From contig DWXE01000027.1 of the NCBI GenBank assembly GCA_019119355.1, positions 1 to 42,777 of the forward strand: a stretch of 42,777 nucleotides of DNA, given 5' to 3'. Position numbers and translations under genes: made by a program. Within the stretch, counting starts at the first letter, position 1, and each line of letters starts with the position of its first letter. Shown here one piece after another: positions 17,117 through 24,470 of this stretch. The stretch is from Candidatus Eisenbergiella merdigallinarum. Lineage in GTDB: Bacteria > Bacillota > Clostridia > Lachnospirales > Lachnospiraceae. The notes beneath the pieces are model-generated. The model was not told the origin of the DNA. It saw only the letters and a program-made list of their open reading frames with translations, and did not search any database.

Positions 17117-17628
17117 AGGGTTTCCTCTTTCATTTCCTCTTTTTCCGCATCCGGCGCTCCCTGAGCGTTCCCGCAGCCGCATTCTTCCCGGCCGCTCTCT
17201 TCGCAGCCGCACTCCGCCGCATCGTCCTGAACGGTCTCGCAGACGTCCTCATCCCCGTCCTGTACCGTCCAGGGATCTTCCAGCTTCGCGCCGCATTCGG
17301 GGCAGAACCGGGCGCTCTCATCCACCTGCGCCCCGCAGGAAGGGCATTCCTGAAGCCCCTTCAACGCCGCGATCTGCTTTTTGATCCTGCCGATCTCCGC
17401 GAACGTCCCGGTGACCATGTCGAACTCCACCTCCAGTCCGGCATGATCCTGATCCTTCTCCCTGTGATAGACCTTCTCGCCGATCACCTGATACCAGGTT
17501 TTGATCTTCCCCTCCAGACGTCCTGCCTGCGCGTTGAGCCGCGCCAGCTCCGCCATGTCCTTCGCCTTCTGCGCTGCGCTTCTTCCCTTCGCGGAAAGGC
17601 TCTCGCCCGCCCTTTCAAAGAAATCCAT
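17113..17628 (-). CDS. Zinc-ribbon domain protein with coiled coil and acidic Cys-rich tail
   Basis: This 171-residue protein has a helical N-terminal half of about 95 residues, with LAKLNAQ-like heptads. A zinc ribbon follows, with paired CPSC and CPEC knuckles (about 95-115). The tail is strongly acidic and contains a second cysteine-rich run, ECGCEESGREECGCG. The ATG at 17628 is taken because GGAGG lies seven bases upstream; the ATG at 17634 sits on the ribosome site. It follows telA by about 50 bases, and its stop overlaps the HAD start. It may be an accessory of the XpaC/TelA pair; function is unknown. Confidence 0.75.
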   Translation of the reverse strand: MDFFERAGESLSAKGRSAAQKAKDMAELARLNAQAGRLEGKIKTWYQVIGEKVYHREKDQDHAGLEVEFDMVTGTFAEIGRIKKQIAALKGLQECPSCGAQVDESARFCPECGAKLEDPWTVQDGDEDVCETVQDDAAECGCEESGREECGCGNAQGAPDAEKEEMKEETL

Positions 17629-17679
17629 GCTCATTCCTCCTCGTATGCTCCTTTATTGTGCGTTCTATTGTGCGTTCCT

Positions 17680-18852
17680 TTATCGCCTGCTCATTTCCAT
17701 CAGCTTTTCGCGCATGGCGCCCTCGATCTGCATGAGCTCCGCTTCCGCTTCCTTCCGCTTGCTGCGCCCTTCCTCCTGGATGCGCATCACCTCGTCCAGC
17801 GTGGAAATCAGCGTCTCGTTGGTCTGCTTTAAGGTTTCGATGTCCACGATACCCCGCTCGGACTCCTTCGCGGTCTCCACAGTCGCAATTTTCAGGGCTT
17901 CCGCGTTCTTTTTCAGCAGCTGGTTGGTCATGTCGCTCACTTCCCGCTGGGCCTTCGCCGCCTGGGCGGAATGCTCCACCCCGATGGCCAGCACCATCTG
18001 GCTCTTCCACAGCGGAATGGTGTTCACCAGCGTGGACTGGATCTTCTCCGACATGACGGTGTCGTTGTTCTGGATCATCCGGATCTGCGGCGCCATCTGC
18101 ATGGCTACCGTCCGGGTCAGCTCCAGATCGTAGACCTTCTTTTCGAAACGGTTGCACAGCTCTGACAGGTCCCTCGCCTTCTGGGCGTCCTCCGGCAGGC
18201 CGCTGGCCTCCGCCCGCGCCACCAGTTCCGGCAGCTCCCGGGTGCGAACCTGCTCCAGCTTCTCCTTCCCGGCCAGGATGTACATGGACAGCTCCTTATA
18301 ATAGTTCAGGTTGAGCTGATACATCTGGTCCAGAAGAGCGGCGTCTTTGAGCAGCTGAATCTGATGCCCCTCCAGAGTCCGGCAGATTTTGTCCACGTTG
18401 GCTTCCGCCTTATCGTATCTGGCTTTCAGCGCGGCCAGGCGGTTGCTGTTCTTTTTGAAAAATCCGAAAAGGCCCTTCTCCTCTTCCTCGTCCTCAAAGC
18501 TCCTGAGCTCCGTCACGACGCGGGTGAGCTCCTCGCCGATCTCGCCCAGATCCTTCGTGCGCACGTTGCCGAGAGCCGCCTCCGAAAAATCCGCGATTTT
18601 CTTCTGAGAACCTGCGCCGTACTGCAGCACCAGCTGGGAATTCGTCAAATCGATCTGGCGGACGAAAGCGTCCACCTGCTTCTGCTCCGATTCCGACAGC
18701 ACCGTTCTCAGCTTTTCCCGCTCCTGCTGCGCCGCCGACTTCACCGCGGGTTCCTCCGCAGCCACAGGGGCGGGCGCTGCCGCTTCCTCCCCGAACGGAT
18801 CCAGCGTCAGCGAAGGCGCCTCCTGCAACAGTTTTTCCAAATCCTGACTCAT
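17680..18852 (-). CDS. TelA-like toxic anion resistance family protein
   Basis: The 390-residue protein is almost entirely helical. It has a low-complexity Ala/Pro/Glu N-terminus (1-45) and then the TelA core, with the LFGFFKK segment followed by long helices (about 130-380). TelA was named for tellurite resistance, but in Firmicutes it is widespread with XpaC and is linked to cell envelope stress. It lies 41 bases after xpaC on the same strand, as is common. Its start has GAGGGG eight bases upstream. The family call is firm; the biochemical role is not known. Confidence 0.88.
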   Translation of the reverse strand: MSQDLEKLLQEAPSLTLDPFGEEAAAPAPVAAEEPAVKSAAQQEREKLRTVLSESEQKQVDAFVRQIDLTNSQLVLQYGAGSQKKIADFSEAALGNVRTKDLGEIGEELTRVVTELRSFEDEEEEKGLFGFFKKNSNRLAALKARYDKAEANVDKICRTLEGHQIQLLKDAALLDQMYQLNLNYYKELSMYILAGKEKLEQVRTRELPELVARAEASGLPEDAQKARDLSELCNRFEKKVYDLELTRTVAMQMAPQIRMIQNNDTVMSEKIQSTLVNTIPLWKSQMVLAIGVEHSAQAAKAQREVSDMTNQLLKKNAEALKIATVETAKESERGIVDIETLKQTNETLISTLDEVMRIQEEGRSKRKEAEAELMQIEGAMREKLMEMSRR

Positions 18853-18893
18853 CGTTTTTCCCCTCTTTCCTCGTAATCTTCCACATTATGCCG

Positions 18894-20183
18894 TCACCGG
18901 TTCCCGCCGGATCCGTCCGACGGGCCCGCGGTCTGAAACGGGCTGTCCTGCGCGAAGCCGTCCTGCGCCAGCACGGTCTTTAAAACTTTGGCGTCCGCGG
19001 CCGCTTCGAAAGCCGCGTCACGATACAGATCGTCCAAAAGCTTTCGAAACGCCTGATTGATGGTATCCATGGCCTTTTCGATCTCGGCCTTGGCGGTGCG
19101 GATGTTCTCCCCGTCCACCCCCGCCCGCTCGAAATCCGCATAGGATTCCACCAGCTTCACCGTGGTGGGCAGGTAATAGTCCATGAATTTCCTCATCTGG
19201 GGGCGTTTCTCCGGGTGCTCCCGCAGCATCGAAAACGTCCGGATCAGCAGACCGTCCAGCTCGTACAGCCTGTCGGAAATCACCTCCCCGGGGATCTCGT
19301 CGTTGAGCCTGCGCAGGCGGTTCATATAGGCCTGTCCGTCCCGCTCGATCCGCTCCTCCTCGGCGTCCGGAACGGATGACGGATCCTGCGCGGCTTCCAC
19401 GCGCTTTCTGGATTCCTGCGCTTCCTGCAGCTTCAGATATTCTTCCCAGACTTCGTCGTTGATCACCAGCGTGGTTTTCTTCGGATCCATGTGCCCCTGG
19501 GGCAGCATCCCGGATTTCAGCATGATTCTGGCGTCCTTTCGCACCTGCCGGACGCTCCGTCCGGTCCGGGCGGCCAGATCTTCGATCTCCATGTACATTT
19601 TCTCCCCGATGAGCTTCAGATATCGGTCCGCGATCCTGTAACGGTTCAAAACCCTGCACCCGTACCATAGCATCGCGCCGGATCCCGCCGTCAGGAGCAG
19701 AAACAGCCAGGTCAGCCCTCCCGCCGGCGAACCGGAGGAGACCAGCCACCAGATGAAAAAGGAAAACGCCAGGATGGCGAACACGCCGGTTCCGATGCCG
19801 CCGAAGGCGGCGAACAGAATGCCGCCCACCTTTCCGCCCTTATTGAGATATTCTTTCGCCCGGGGCCTTGCCGGGCGGGCCTCCTGCCATCCCGCGCTCC
19901 GGTCGCGGCGCGGATAGCGGGGCGTCCGGCGGTCGGCCGGCGCCGCGGAAGCGCTGTGGGAAGCCTCCCGGCCGTCCCGTTCCGGTTCCCGGTTCCATCC
20001 CCGGTTTATATTCTCCTGCACCCGGTTGACCTGACGCCGTACCTCTTCGACGGCGTCCTCCGCCGTCTCGCTCACGGCCTGTCCGATCCGTTCAAAATCC
20101 CCGGACTTCACGGCCTCTTCGATCCCGGAAACGGCCTTTCTGATCCTCTCTTCGATCTCTGAAAAATCTCGCATTTCGTTCAT
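18894..20183 (-). CDS. XpaC-family membrane protein (5-bromo-4-chloroindolyl phosphate hydrolysis family)
   Basis: This 429-residue protein has a helical charged N-terminus (1-60), then an Arg/Pro-rich linker. Two hydrophobic segments follow at about 120-175 (ILFAAFGGIGTGVFAILAF and WLFLLLTAGSGAMLWYG). After them comes a winged-helix-like region with DLAARTGRSVRQVRKDARIM (about 205-225). The C-terminal helical half matches XpaC. It is the promoter-proximal gene of xpaC-telA-zinc ribbon-HAD and perhaps more. The historical phosphatase name does not prove activity, and no phosphatase motif is visible. Confidence 0.82.
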   Translation of the reverse strand: MNEMRDFSEIEERIRKAVSGIEEAVKSGDFERIGQAVSETAEDAVEEVRRQVNRVQENINRGWNREPERDGREASHSASAAPADRRTPRYPRRDRSAGWQEARPARPRAKEYLNKGGKVGGILFAAFGGIGTGVFAILAFSFFIWWLVSSGSPAGGLTWLFLLLTAGSGAMLWYGCRVLNRYRIADRYLKLIGEKMYMEIEDLAARTGRSVRQVRKDARIMLKSGMLPQGHMDPKKTTLVINDEVWEEYLKLQEAQESRKRVEAAQDPSSVPDAEEERIERDGQAYMNRLRRLNDEIPGEVISDRLYELDGLLIRTFSMLREHPEKRPQMRKFMDYYLPTTVKLVESYADFERAGVDGENIRTAKAEIEKAMDTINQAFRKLLDDLYRDAAFEAAADAKVLKTVLAQDGFAQDSPFQTAGPSDGSGGNR

Positions 20184-20220
20184 ATCATCCCAGTCCTCAA
20201 TCCGATGCTCTTCTTTCGTT

Positions 20221-20249
20221 AGAATAACACAAAACGCGGCGATTGTAAA
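20221..20249 (-). promoter_or_regulatory. Promoter of the xpaC-telA operon
   Basis: On the minus strand TTTACA (20249-20244) and TATTCT (20226-20221) are 17 bases apart, 38 bases before the xpaC ATG. The -35 lies inside the loop of the preceding terminator hairpin. Confidence 0.6.
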
Positions 20250-20263
20250 ACCAAACCGCCGCG
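20235..20263 (-). terminator. Probable terminator of the ABC exporter-marR operon
   Basis: Arms CGCGGCG and CGCCGCG (7 bp) flank a 15-base loop. On the minus strand the hairpin is followed by TTTTGTGTTATTCT. It is 8 bases past the marR stop. Confidence 0.5.
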
Positions 20264-20270
20264 CCCCTTT

Positions 20271-20732
20271 TCATCCTTTTCCTTCTTCCGCAGGGCCGTT
20301 CAGATTTTCCTCCAGCCGCTTCATCAGCCCCAGAAGCGTTTCCAGCTCACCGTCCGAAAAGCCCCGGCAAAACCGCCGGTCAAAGGCTCTGAAATCCTCC
20401 GCGATCCGCTCCGCCTTCTCCCTCCCCAGGGGGGTGAGAAAAATCCGGAAGCTGCGGCGGCAGTTGGGATCCGCCCGCCGCTCGATCAGCCCGGCTTCCG
20501 CCATGCGGTCCAGCGTGCGGGACATGGTGGTCACATCCAGTCCGCACAGGTCGGCCAGCTCCTTTTGTTTCAGCGGCTCCTTCGAATGCAGATAATTTAA
20601 AATCCTGGGCTGTCCCTGCCCCAGCGTCAGCCCCAGTTCCAGAAATCCGGGGCGCAGGATCCGCTTGCGCATAAGCTCCAGCCGGATCAGCTCTTCCCGG
20701 ATCCGTTCCTTTTGAAAGCGTTTTTCTTCCAT
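20271..20732 (-). CDS. MarR family transcriptional regulator
   Basis: A 153-residue winged-helix regulator with the MarR core: LNYLHSKEPLKQKELADLCG, then the recognition helix region DVTTMSRTLDRMAEAGLIERR (about 70-92) and the wing RRSFRIFLTPLGREKAE. It is the third gene of the operon, 21 bases after the second ABC subunit, with GGAGGT four bases before its ATG. It probably represses the operon: the promoter at 24.4 kb carries a 26-base palindrome over the -10 box. The ligand is unknown and is likely a toxic compound exported by the pump. Confidence 0.9.
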   Translation of the reverse strand: MEEKRFQKERIREELIRLELMRKRILRPGFLELGLTLGQGQPRILNYLHSKEPLKQKELADLCGLDVTTMSRTLDRMAEAGLIERRADPNCRRSFRIFLTPLGREKAERIAEDFRAFDRRFCRGFSDGELETLLGLMKRLEENLNGPAEEGKG

Positions 20733-20753
20733 CGCGACCTCCGTTTCGCCCCT

Positions 20754-22628
20754 TTACTCCAGCTCGAACTGCCCGGTATAGAGCTGGTAATATCTCCCTT
20801 TTTGTTCCAGCAGTTCCTCGTGGCTGCCCCTCTCGATGATCGTCCCTTTTTCCAGAACCATGATGGCGCGGGAATTCCGGACGGTGGAGAGGCGGTGGGC
20901 GATGACGAACACCGTCCGGTCCTCCATCAGCCGGTCCATCCCCTTTTCGATGAGCCGCTCCGTCCGGGTGTCGATGGAGCTGGTGGCCTCGTCCAGGATC
21001 AGCACCGGCGGCCTGGAAACCGCCGCCCGGGCAATGGCCAGAAGCTGCCTCTGCCCCTGGGACAGGTTGCTCCCGTCCCCGTACAGCATGGTCCGGTAGC
21101 CGTCGGGCAGCCGGCGGATGAAGGAGTCCGCGTTGGCGATTTTCGCCGCCTCCAGCACTTCCTCCTCCGAAGCGTCCAGCCGGCCGTACCGGATGTTGTC
21201 CGCGATGGTGCCGGTGAACAGATGGGTGTCCTGGATGACCATGGACAGAGAACGCCTCAGGTCCGGTTTCCGGATCCTGCGGATATCGATGCCGTCGTAG
21301 TCGATCCGCCCGCTCTGGATCTCGTAAAACCGGTTGATCAGATTGATGATGGTGGTCTTTCCCGCCCCGGTGGAGCCCACGAACGCGATCTTCTGCCCGG
21401 GTTTGGCGAACAGGCTGATGCCGTCCAGGATCTTCCTTTCCGGCACGTAGCCGAACACCACATCGTAAAACCGCACGTCGCCCCGCAGCGGGACCAGACA
21501 GGCGTCCTGCCCGCCGTCCGCGCCCTCCTCCTTCGGCACCTTCCAGGCGAAGCGGCCGGTTTCCTCTTCGCACTCCTCCAGGCCGCCCGCTTCCGTCACC
21601 CGAACGTTTTTCAGCGTCACGTCCCCCTCGTCGATTTCCGGGGCTTCCTCCATCAGGTCGAAGATCCGTTCCGCGCCGGACAGCGCGGACAGAAGGAAGT
21701 TCGCCTGCTGAGTGAACTGGTTTAAGGGCATGGCGCTCTGTCTGACGTACACCAGGTAAGAGGCCAGGGATCCCAGATCCATGAGGCCCGTCAGGGCGAA
21801 GATCCCGCCCACGCAGGCCGAAACCGCGTAATTGACATAGGAGAGGCTCACGTTGGTGGGCACCATCATGCCCGAATAGGTCAGGGCCTTCGTGGACGCC
21901 TGCCGCAGTGCCTCGTTTCTCCTGCAAAATTCCTCCAGATCCTGCTTCTCGTGGTTGAAGACCTTCTCCACCTTCTGCCCCGCCACCATCTCCTCCACAA
22001 ACCCGTTGATGGAGGCCAGGGCCGCCTGCTGCCGGTTGAAATACTTCTTGCTCCGCTTCCCGTTAAAGCGGATGAGCAAAAACATGAGCAGCAAAAAGGC
22101 GATCACCACGACGGAAAGCCGCGGGCTCAGCACCAGCAGCATGGCGATGGTCCCGGTGAGCATGAGGAAGCTCTGGATCAGCATGGCGAAGCTGCCGTTG
22201 AGCGCTTCCTGCACGGTGTCCACGTCGTTGGTAAAACGGCTCATCAGCTCCCCGTGGGTATGCGCGTCGAAATAGGACAGCGGAAGGGTCTGCACGTGGT
22301 CGAACAGATCCCGGCGGATCTCCGACACCACCTTCTGCGCGGTGTGCACCATCAGGCGGTTGTAGCCGAAGGTGGCCAACACTCCGCACCCGTACAGGGC
22401 GCCCATGAAAATCAGCACCCGGATCAGCCCCGGCACGTCCCCTGTCAGCGCGTAGTCGTTGATCACCGGCTTGATCATGTACGTGCCGAAAATATTCGCC
22501 CCGCTGCTGACGGTGACCAGCGCCGCCACGAAGAGCAGCAGCCACTTGTGGAAGCCCAGATAGCGCAGCAGGTTTTTCAGCGCCTTCTTCGTATCCTTCG
22601 GCCGTTTGTAGCCCACATATTTCGCCAT
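20754..22628 (-). CDS. Heterodimeric ABC exporter, catalytically competent half
   Basis: A 624-residue half transporter: an N-terminal six-helix membrane domain (about 30-320), then a nucleotide-binding domain. The NBD motifs are canonical: Walker A GSTGAGKT (418-425), signature LSQGQ (522-526), catalytic Glu547 in LILDEAT and switch His578 in IAHRLS. About 45 extra charged residues sit between the membrane domain and the NBD. Its ATG overlaps the partner's stop by one base (TAATG). Its partner carries the degenerate ATP site. The pair resembles BmrCD/LmrCD/TM287-288 multidrug exporters. Substrate is unknown; a linked MarR gene suggests drug efflux. Confidence 0.93.
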   Translation of the reverse strand: MAKYVGYKRPKDTKKALKNLLRYLGFHKWLLLFVAALVTVSSGANIFGTYMIKPVINDYALTGDVPGLIRVLIFMGALYGCGVLATFGYNRLMVHTAQKVVSEIRRDLFDHVQTLPLSYFDAHTHGELMSRFTNDVDTVQEALNGSFAMLIQSFLMLTGTIAMLLVLSPRLSVVVIAFLLLMFLLIRFNGKRSKKYFNRQQAALASINGFVEEMVAGQKVEKVFNHEKQDLEEFCRRNEALRQASTKALTYSGMMVPTNVSLSYVNYAVSACVGGIFALTGLMDLGSLASYLVYVRQSAMPLNQFTQQANFLLSALSGAERIFDLMEEAPEIDEGDVTLKNVRVTEAGGLEECEEETGRFAWKVPKEEGADGGQDACLVPLRGDVRFYDVVFGYVPERKILDGISLFAKPGQKIAFVGSTGAGKTTIINLINRFYEIQSGRIDYDGIDIRRIRKPDLRRSLSMVIQDTHLFTGTIADNIRYGRLDASEEEVLEAAKIANADSFIRRLPDGYRTMLYGDGSNLSQGQRQLLAIARAAVSRPPVLILDEATSSIDTRTERLIEKGMDRLMEDRTVFVIAHRLSTVRNSRAIMVLEKGTIIERGSHEELLEQKGRYYQLYTGQFELE

Positions 22629-24355
22629 TACAAAAGCCCTCCTTCCTGCTGGGAACGATAGATTTCCTGATAAATCCGGTTGGAGGCCAGAAGCTCTTCG
22701 TGGGTGCCCGTCTGGTCGATCCGGCCGTTGTCCAGGATCACGATCTGATCCGCGTGCCGGACGGAAGAAATCCGCTGGGCGATGATGATCTTCGTCATGC
22801 GGGGAAGCTTTTGGGCCAGCCCTTCCCGGATCCTGGCTTCCGTAGCCGTATCCACGGCGCTGGTGGAATCGTCCAGGATCAGCACCTTCGGGCTCTTCAA
22901 AATGGCGCGGGCGATGCAGAGCCGCTGCTTCTGCCCGCCGGAGACGTTCACCCCTCCCTGTCCCAGCTGCGTATCGTATCCGTTCTCCAGCCGGCCGATG
23001 AATTCGTCCGCGCAGGCGATGCGGCAGGCTTCTTCGATTTCCTCCTGCGCGGCGTCCTCCTTCCCCCAGCGCAGGTTATCCCGCACCGTGCCGGAAAACA
23101 GCGTATTTTTCTGCAGCACCATGGCCACGGCGTCCCGCAGATGGACCAGGGGATAATCCTGCACGGGCACCCCGTCTACGTACACGCAGCCCCTGGACGC
23201 CTGATAGAGCCTGGGAATCAGGGAAACCAGCGTCGTTTTCGCCGCGCCGGTCTGGCCGATGATCCCCACGGTCTGACCCGCTTTGATGTCCAGATTGATA
23301 TCGGAGAGCACGTATTCCTCCGCGTTGGTCCGGTATTTGAAATAGACGTGTTCGAAACGGATATCGCCGCGTTCCACCCGCACGGGGCGCGCCCCTTCGT
23401 CCGTGATCTCCACCGACTCGTCCATCACCTCCAGAATCCTGCGGCCGCTGGCCATGGAACGGGTGAGCATCATGAACACGTTGGAAATCATCATCAGGGA
23501 ATTCAATACCTGCAGCACATAGCTCAAAAATCCGGTCAGCTCCCCCACCTGAAGGTCGCCGACGCCCACCCGTCCTCCGCCGAACCACAAAATCGCCAGA
23601 ATCGTGGAATACATGACCAGCTGCATGGCCGGCATGTTCAGGGCCGAAAGCCGAAACGCCCGCTCCGACTGCCCCTGCAGATTCCCGTTTGCTTCCTCGA
23701 ACTTCGCCTTTTCGTAATCCTCCCTCACATAGGCTTTCACCACCCGGATCGCCGTCAGATTTTCCTGCACGATGCGGTTGACCAGATCGATGGCCGTCTG
23801 CATCCGGGTATAGAGGGGCCGCACGCGGCTCACGATCCCGAACAGCATGATCCCCAGGGCCGGAAGGGCCACCAGGAAGATCACGGCCAGCTTCCGGTCG
23901 ATCACGAAGGAAGCGCCCACCGCCATCACCATCATCACCGGCGCGCGGCAGACCGGACGGATCCCCGTGGAAACCGAATTCTGGATGACGGTGACGTCGC
24001 TGGTCAGCCGGGTGATCAGCGAGGATATCCGGAAACGGTCGATGTTGGAAAAGGAAAAGGACTGCAGCTTTCTGTACTCCGCCTCCCGCAGATTCGCGCC
24101 CATCCCCTGGCCGCAGATCGCGGAAAATTTCGCGCTCCCCATGCCGAGGAGCAGCGACAGCAGAGCGCAGAAAACCATCAGCTCGCCCTTTTCAAAAATA
24201 TAAGCCCGGTCCCCGTTGGCCACGCCCACGTCCACCATGTCGGCCATGATCAACGGGATCACCAGTTCAAAAACGCATTCCACCATCACGCAGAACATCG
24301 CGAGATACGCGTATATGGTATACTGCTTCATATAGGAAAATAATCTCCGGAGCAT
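22628..24355 (-). CDS. Heterodimeric ABC exporter, half with degenerate ATP site
   Basis: A 575-residue half transporter with a six-helix membrane domain (about 15-310) and an NBD whose key residues are changed. Walker A reads GQTGAAKT (367-374, Ala in place of the last Gly), the catalytic glutamate is Asp496 (LILDDST) and the switch histidine is Gln527 (IAQRIS). The signature VSGGQ (471-475) is intact, and in a heterodimer it completes the partner's active site. This Asp/Gln pattern is the known degenerate site of asymmetric exporters. It is the first gene of the operon, with GGAGG six bases before the ATG. Confidence 0.93.
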   Translation of the reverse strand: MLRRLFSYMKQYTIYAYLAMFCVMVECVFELVIPLIMADMVDVGVANGDRAYIFEKGELMVFCALLSLLLGMGSAKFSAICGQGMGANLREAEYRKLQSFSFSNIDRFRISSLITRLTSDVTVIQNSVSTGIRPVCRAPVMMVMAVGASFVIDRKLAVIFLVALPALGIMLFGIVSRVRPLYTRMQTAIDLVNRIVQENLTAIRVVKAYVREDYEKAKFEEANGNLQGQSERAFRLSALNMPAMQLVMYSTILAILWFGGGRVGVGDLQVGELTGFLSYVLQVLNSLMMISNVFMMLTRSMASGRRILEVMDESVEITDEGARPVRVERGDIRFEHVYFKYRTNAEEYVLSDINLDIKAGQTVGIIGQTGAAKTTLVSLIPRLYQASRGCVYVDGVPVQDYPLVHLRDAVAMVLQKNTLFSGTVRDNLRWGKEDAAQEEIEEACRIACADEFIGRLENGYDTQLGQGGVNVSGGQKQRLCIARAILKSPKVLILDDSTSAVDTATEARIREGLAQKLPRMTKIIIAQRISSVRHADQIVILDNGRIDQTGTHEELLASNRIYQEIYRSQQEGGLL

Positions 24356-24375
24356 ACCCTTCCTCCCTGTCGTCT

Positions 24376-24401
24376 ACAATAATTGCATCTGCAACTATTG
24401 T
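24376..24401. promoter_or_regulatory. Putative MarR operator palindrome
   Basis: Twelve-base arms ACAATAATTGCA (24376-24387) and TGCAACTATTGT (24390-24401) match at all but one position around a 2-base centre. The palindrome covers most of the -10 box of the ABC-marR promoter, so a bound MarR dimer would block transcription. Autorepression is inferred. Confidence 0.7.
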
Positions 24402-24425
24402 ATGCGCATCAAAATGCGCTGTCAA
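24397..24425 (-). promoter_or_regulatory. Consensus sigma-A promoter of the ABC exporter-marR operon
   Basis: On the minus strand a perfect TTGACA (24425-24420) and TACAAT (24402-24397) are 17 bases apart. The spacer contains GCGCAT-4 bases-ATGCGC (24404-24419), a second palindrome. It lies 42 bases before the first ABC gene. Confidence 0.85.
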
Positions 24426-24470
24426 GCGGGAACGAAAGGCTTCTTCCATCCTCCCCGAAAAGATGCTTCT

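Noticed and set aside
20380..21927. 515-codon minus-strand frame overlapping the second ABC gene and marR
   Set aside because: Gly/Arg-rich alternative frame of the same strand; both real genes are complete in other frames.
22700..24343. 547-codon open frame opposite the first ABC gene
   Set aside because: His/Gly/Arg-rich antisense frame over an intact ABC transporter.
24267..24449. 60-codon minus-strand ORF across the ABC promoter
   Set aside because: It would cover the consensus promoter and operator and the start of the ABC gene in another frame; no ribosome site.
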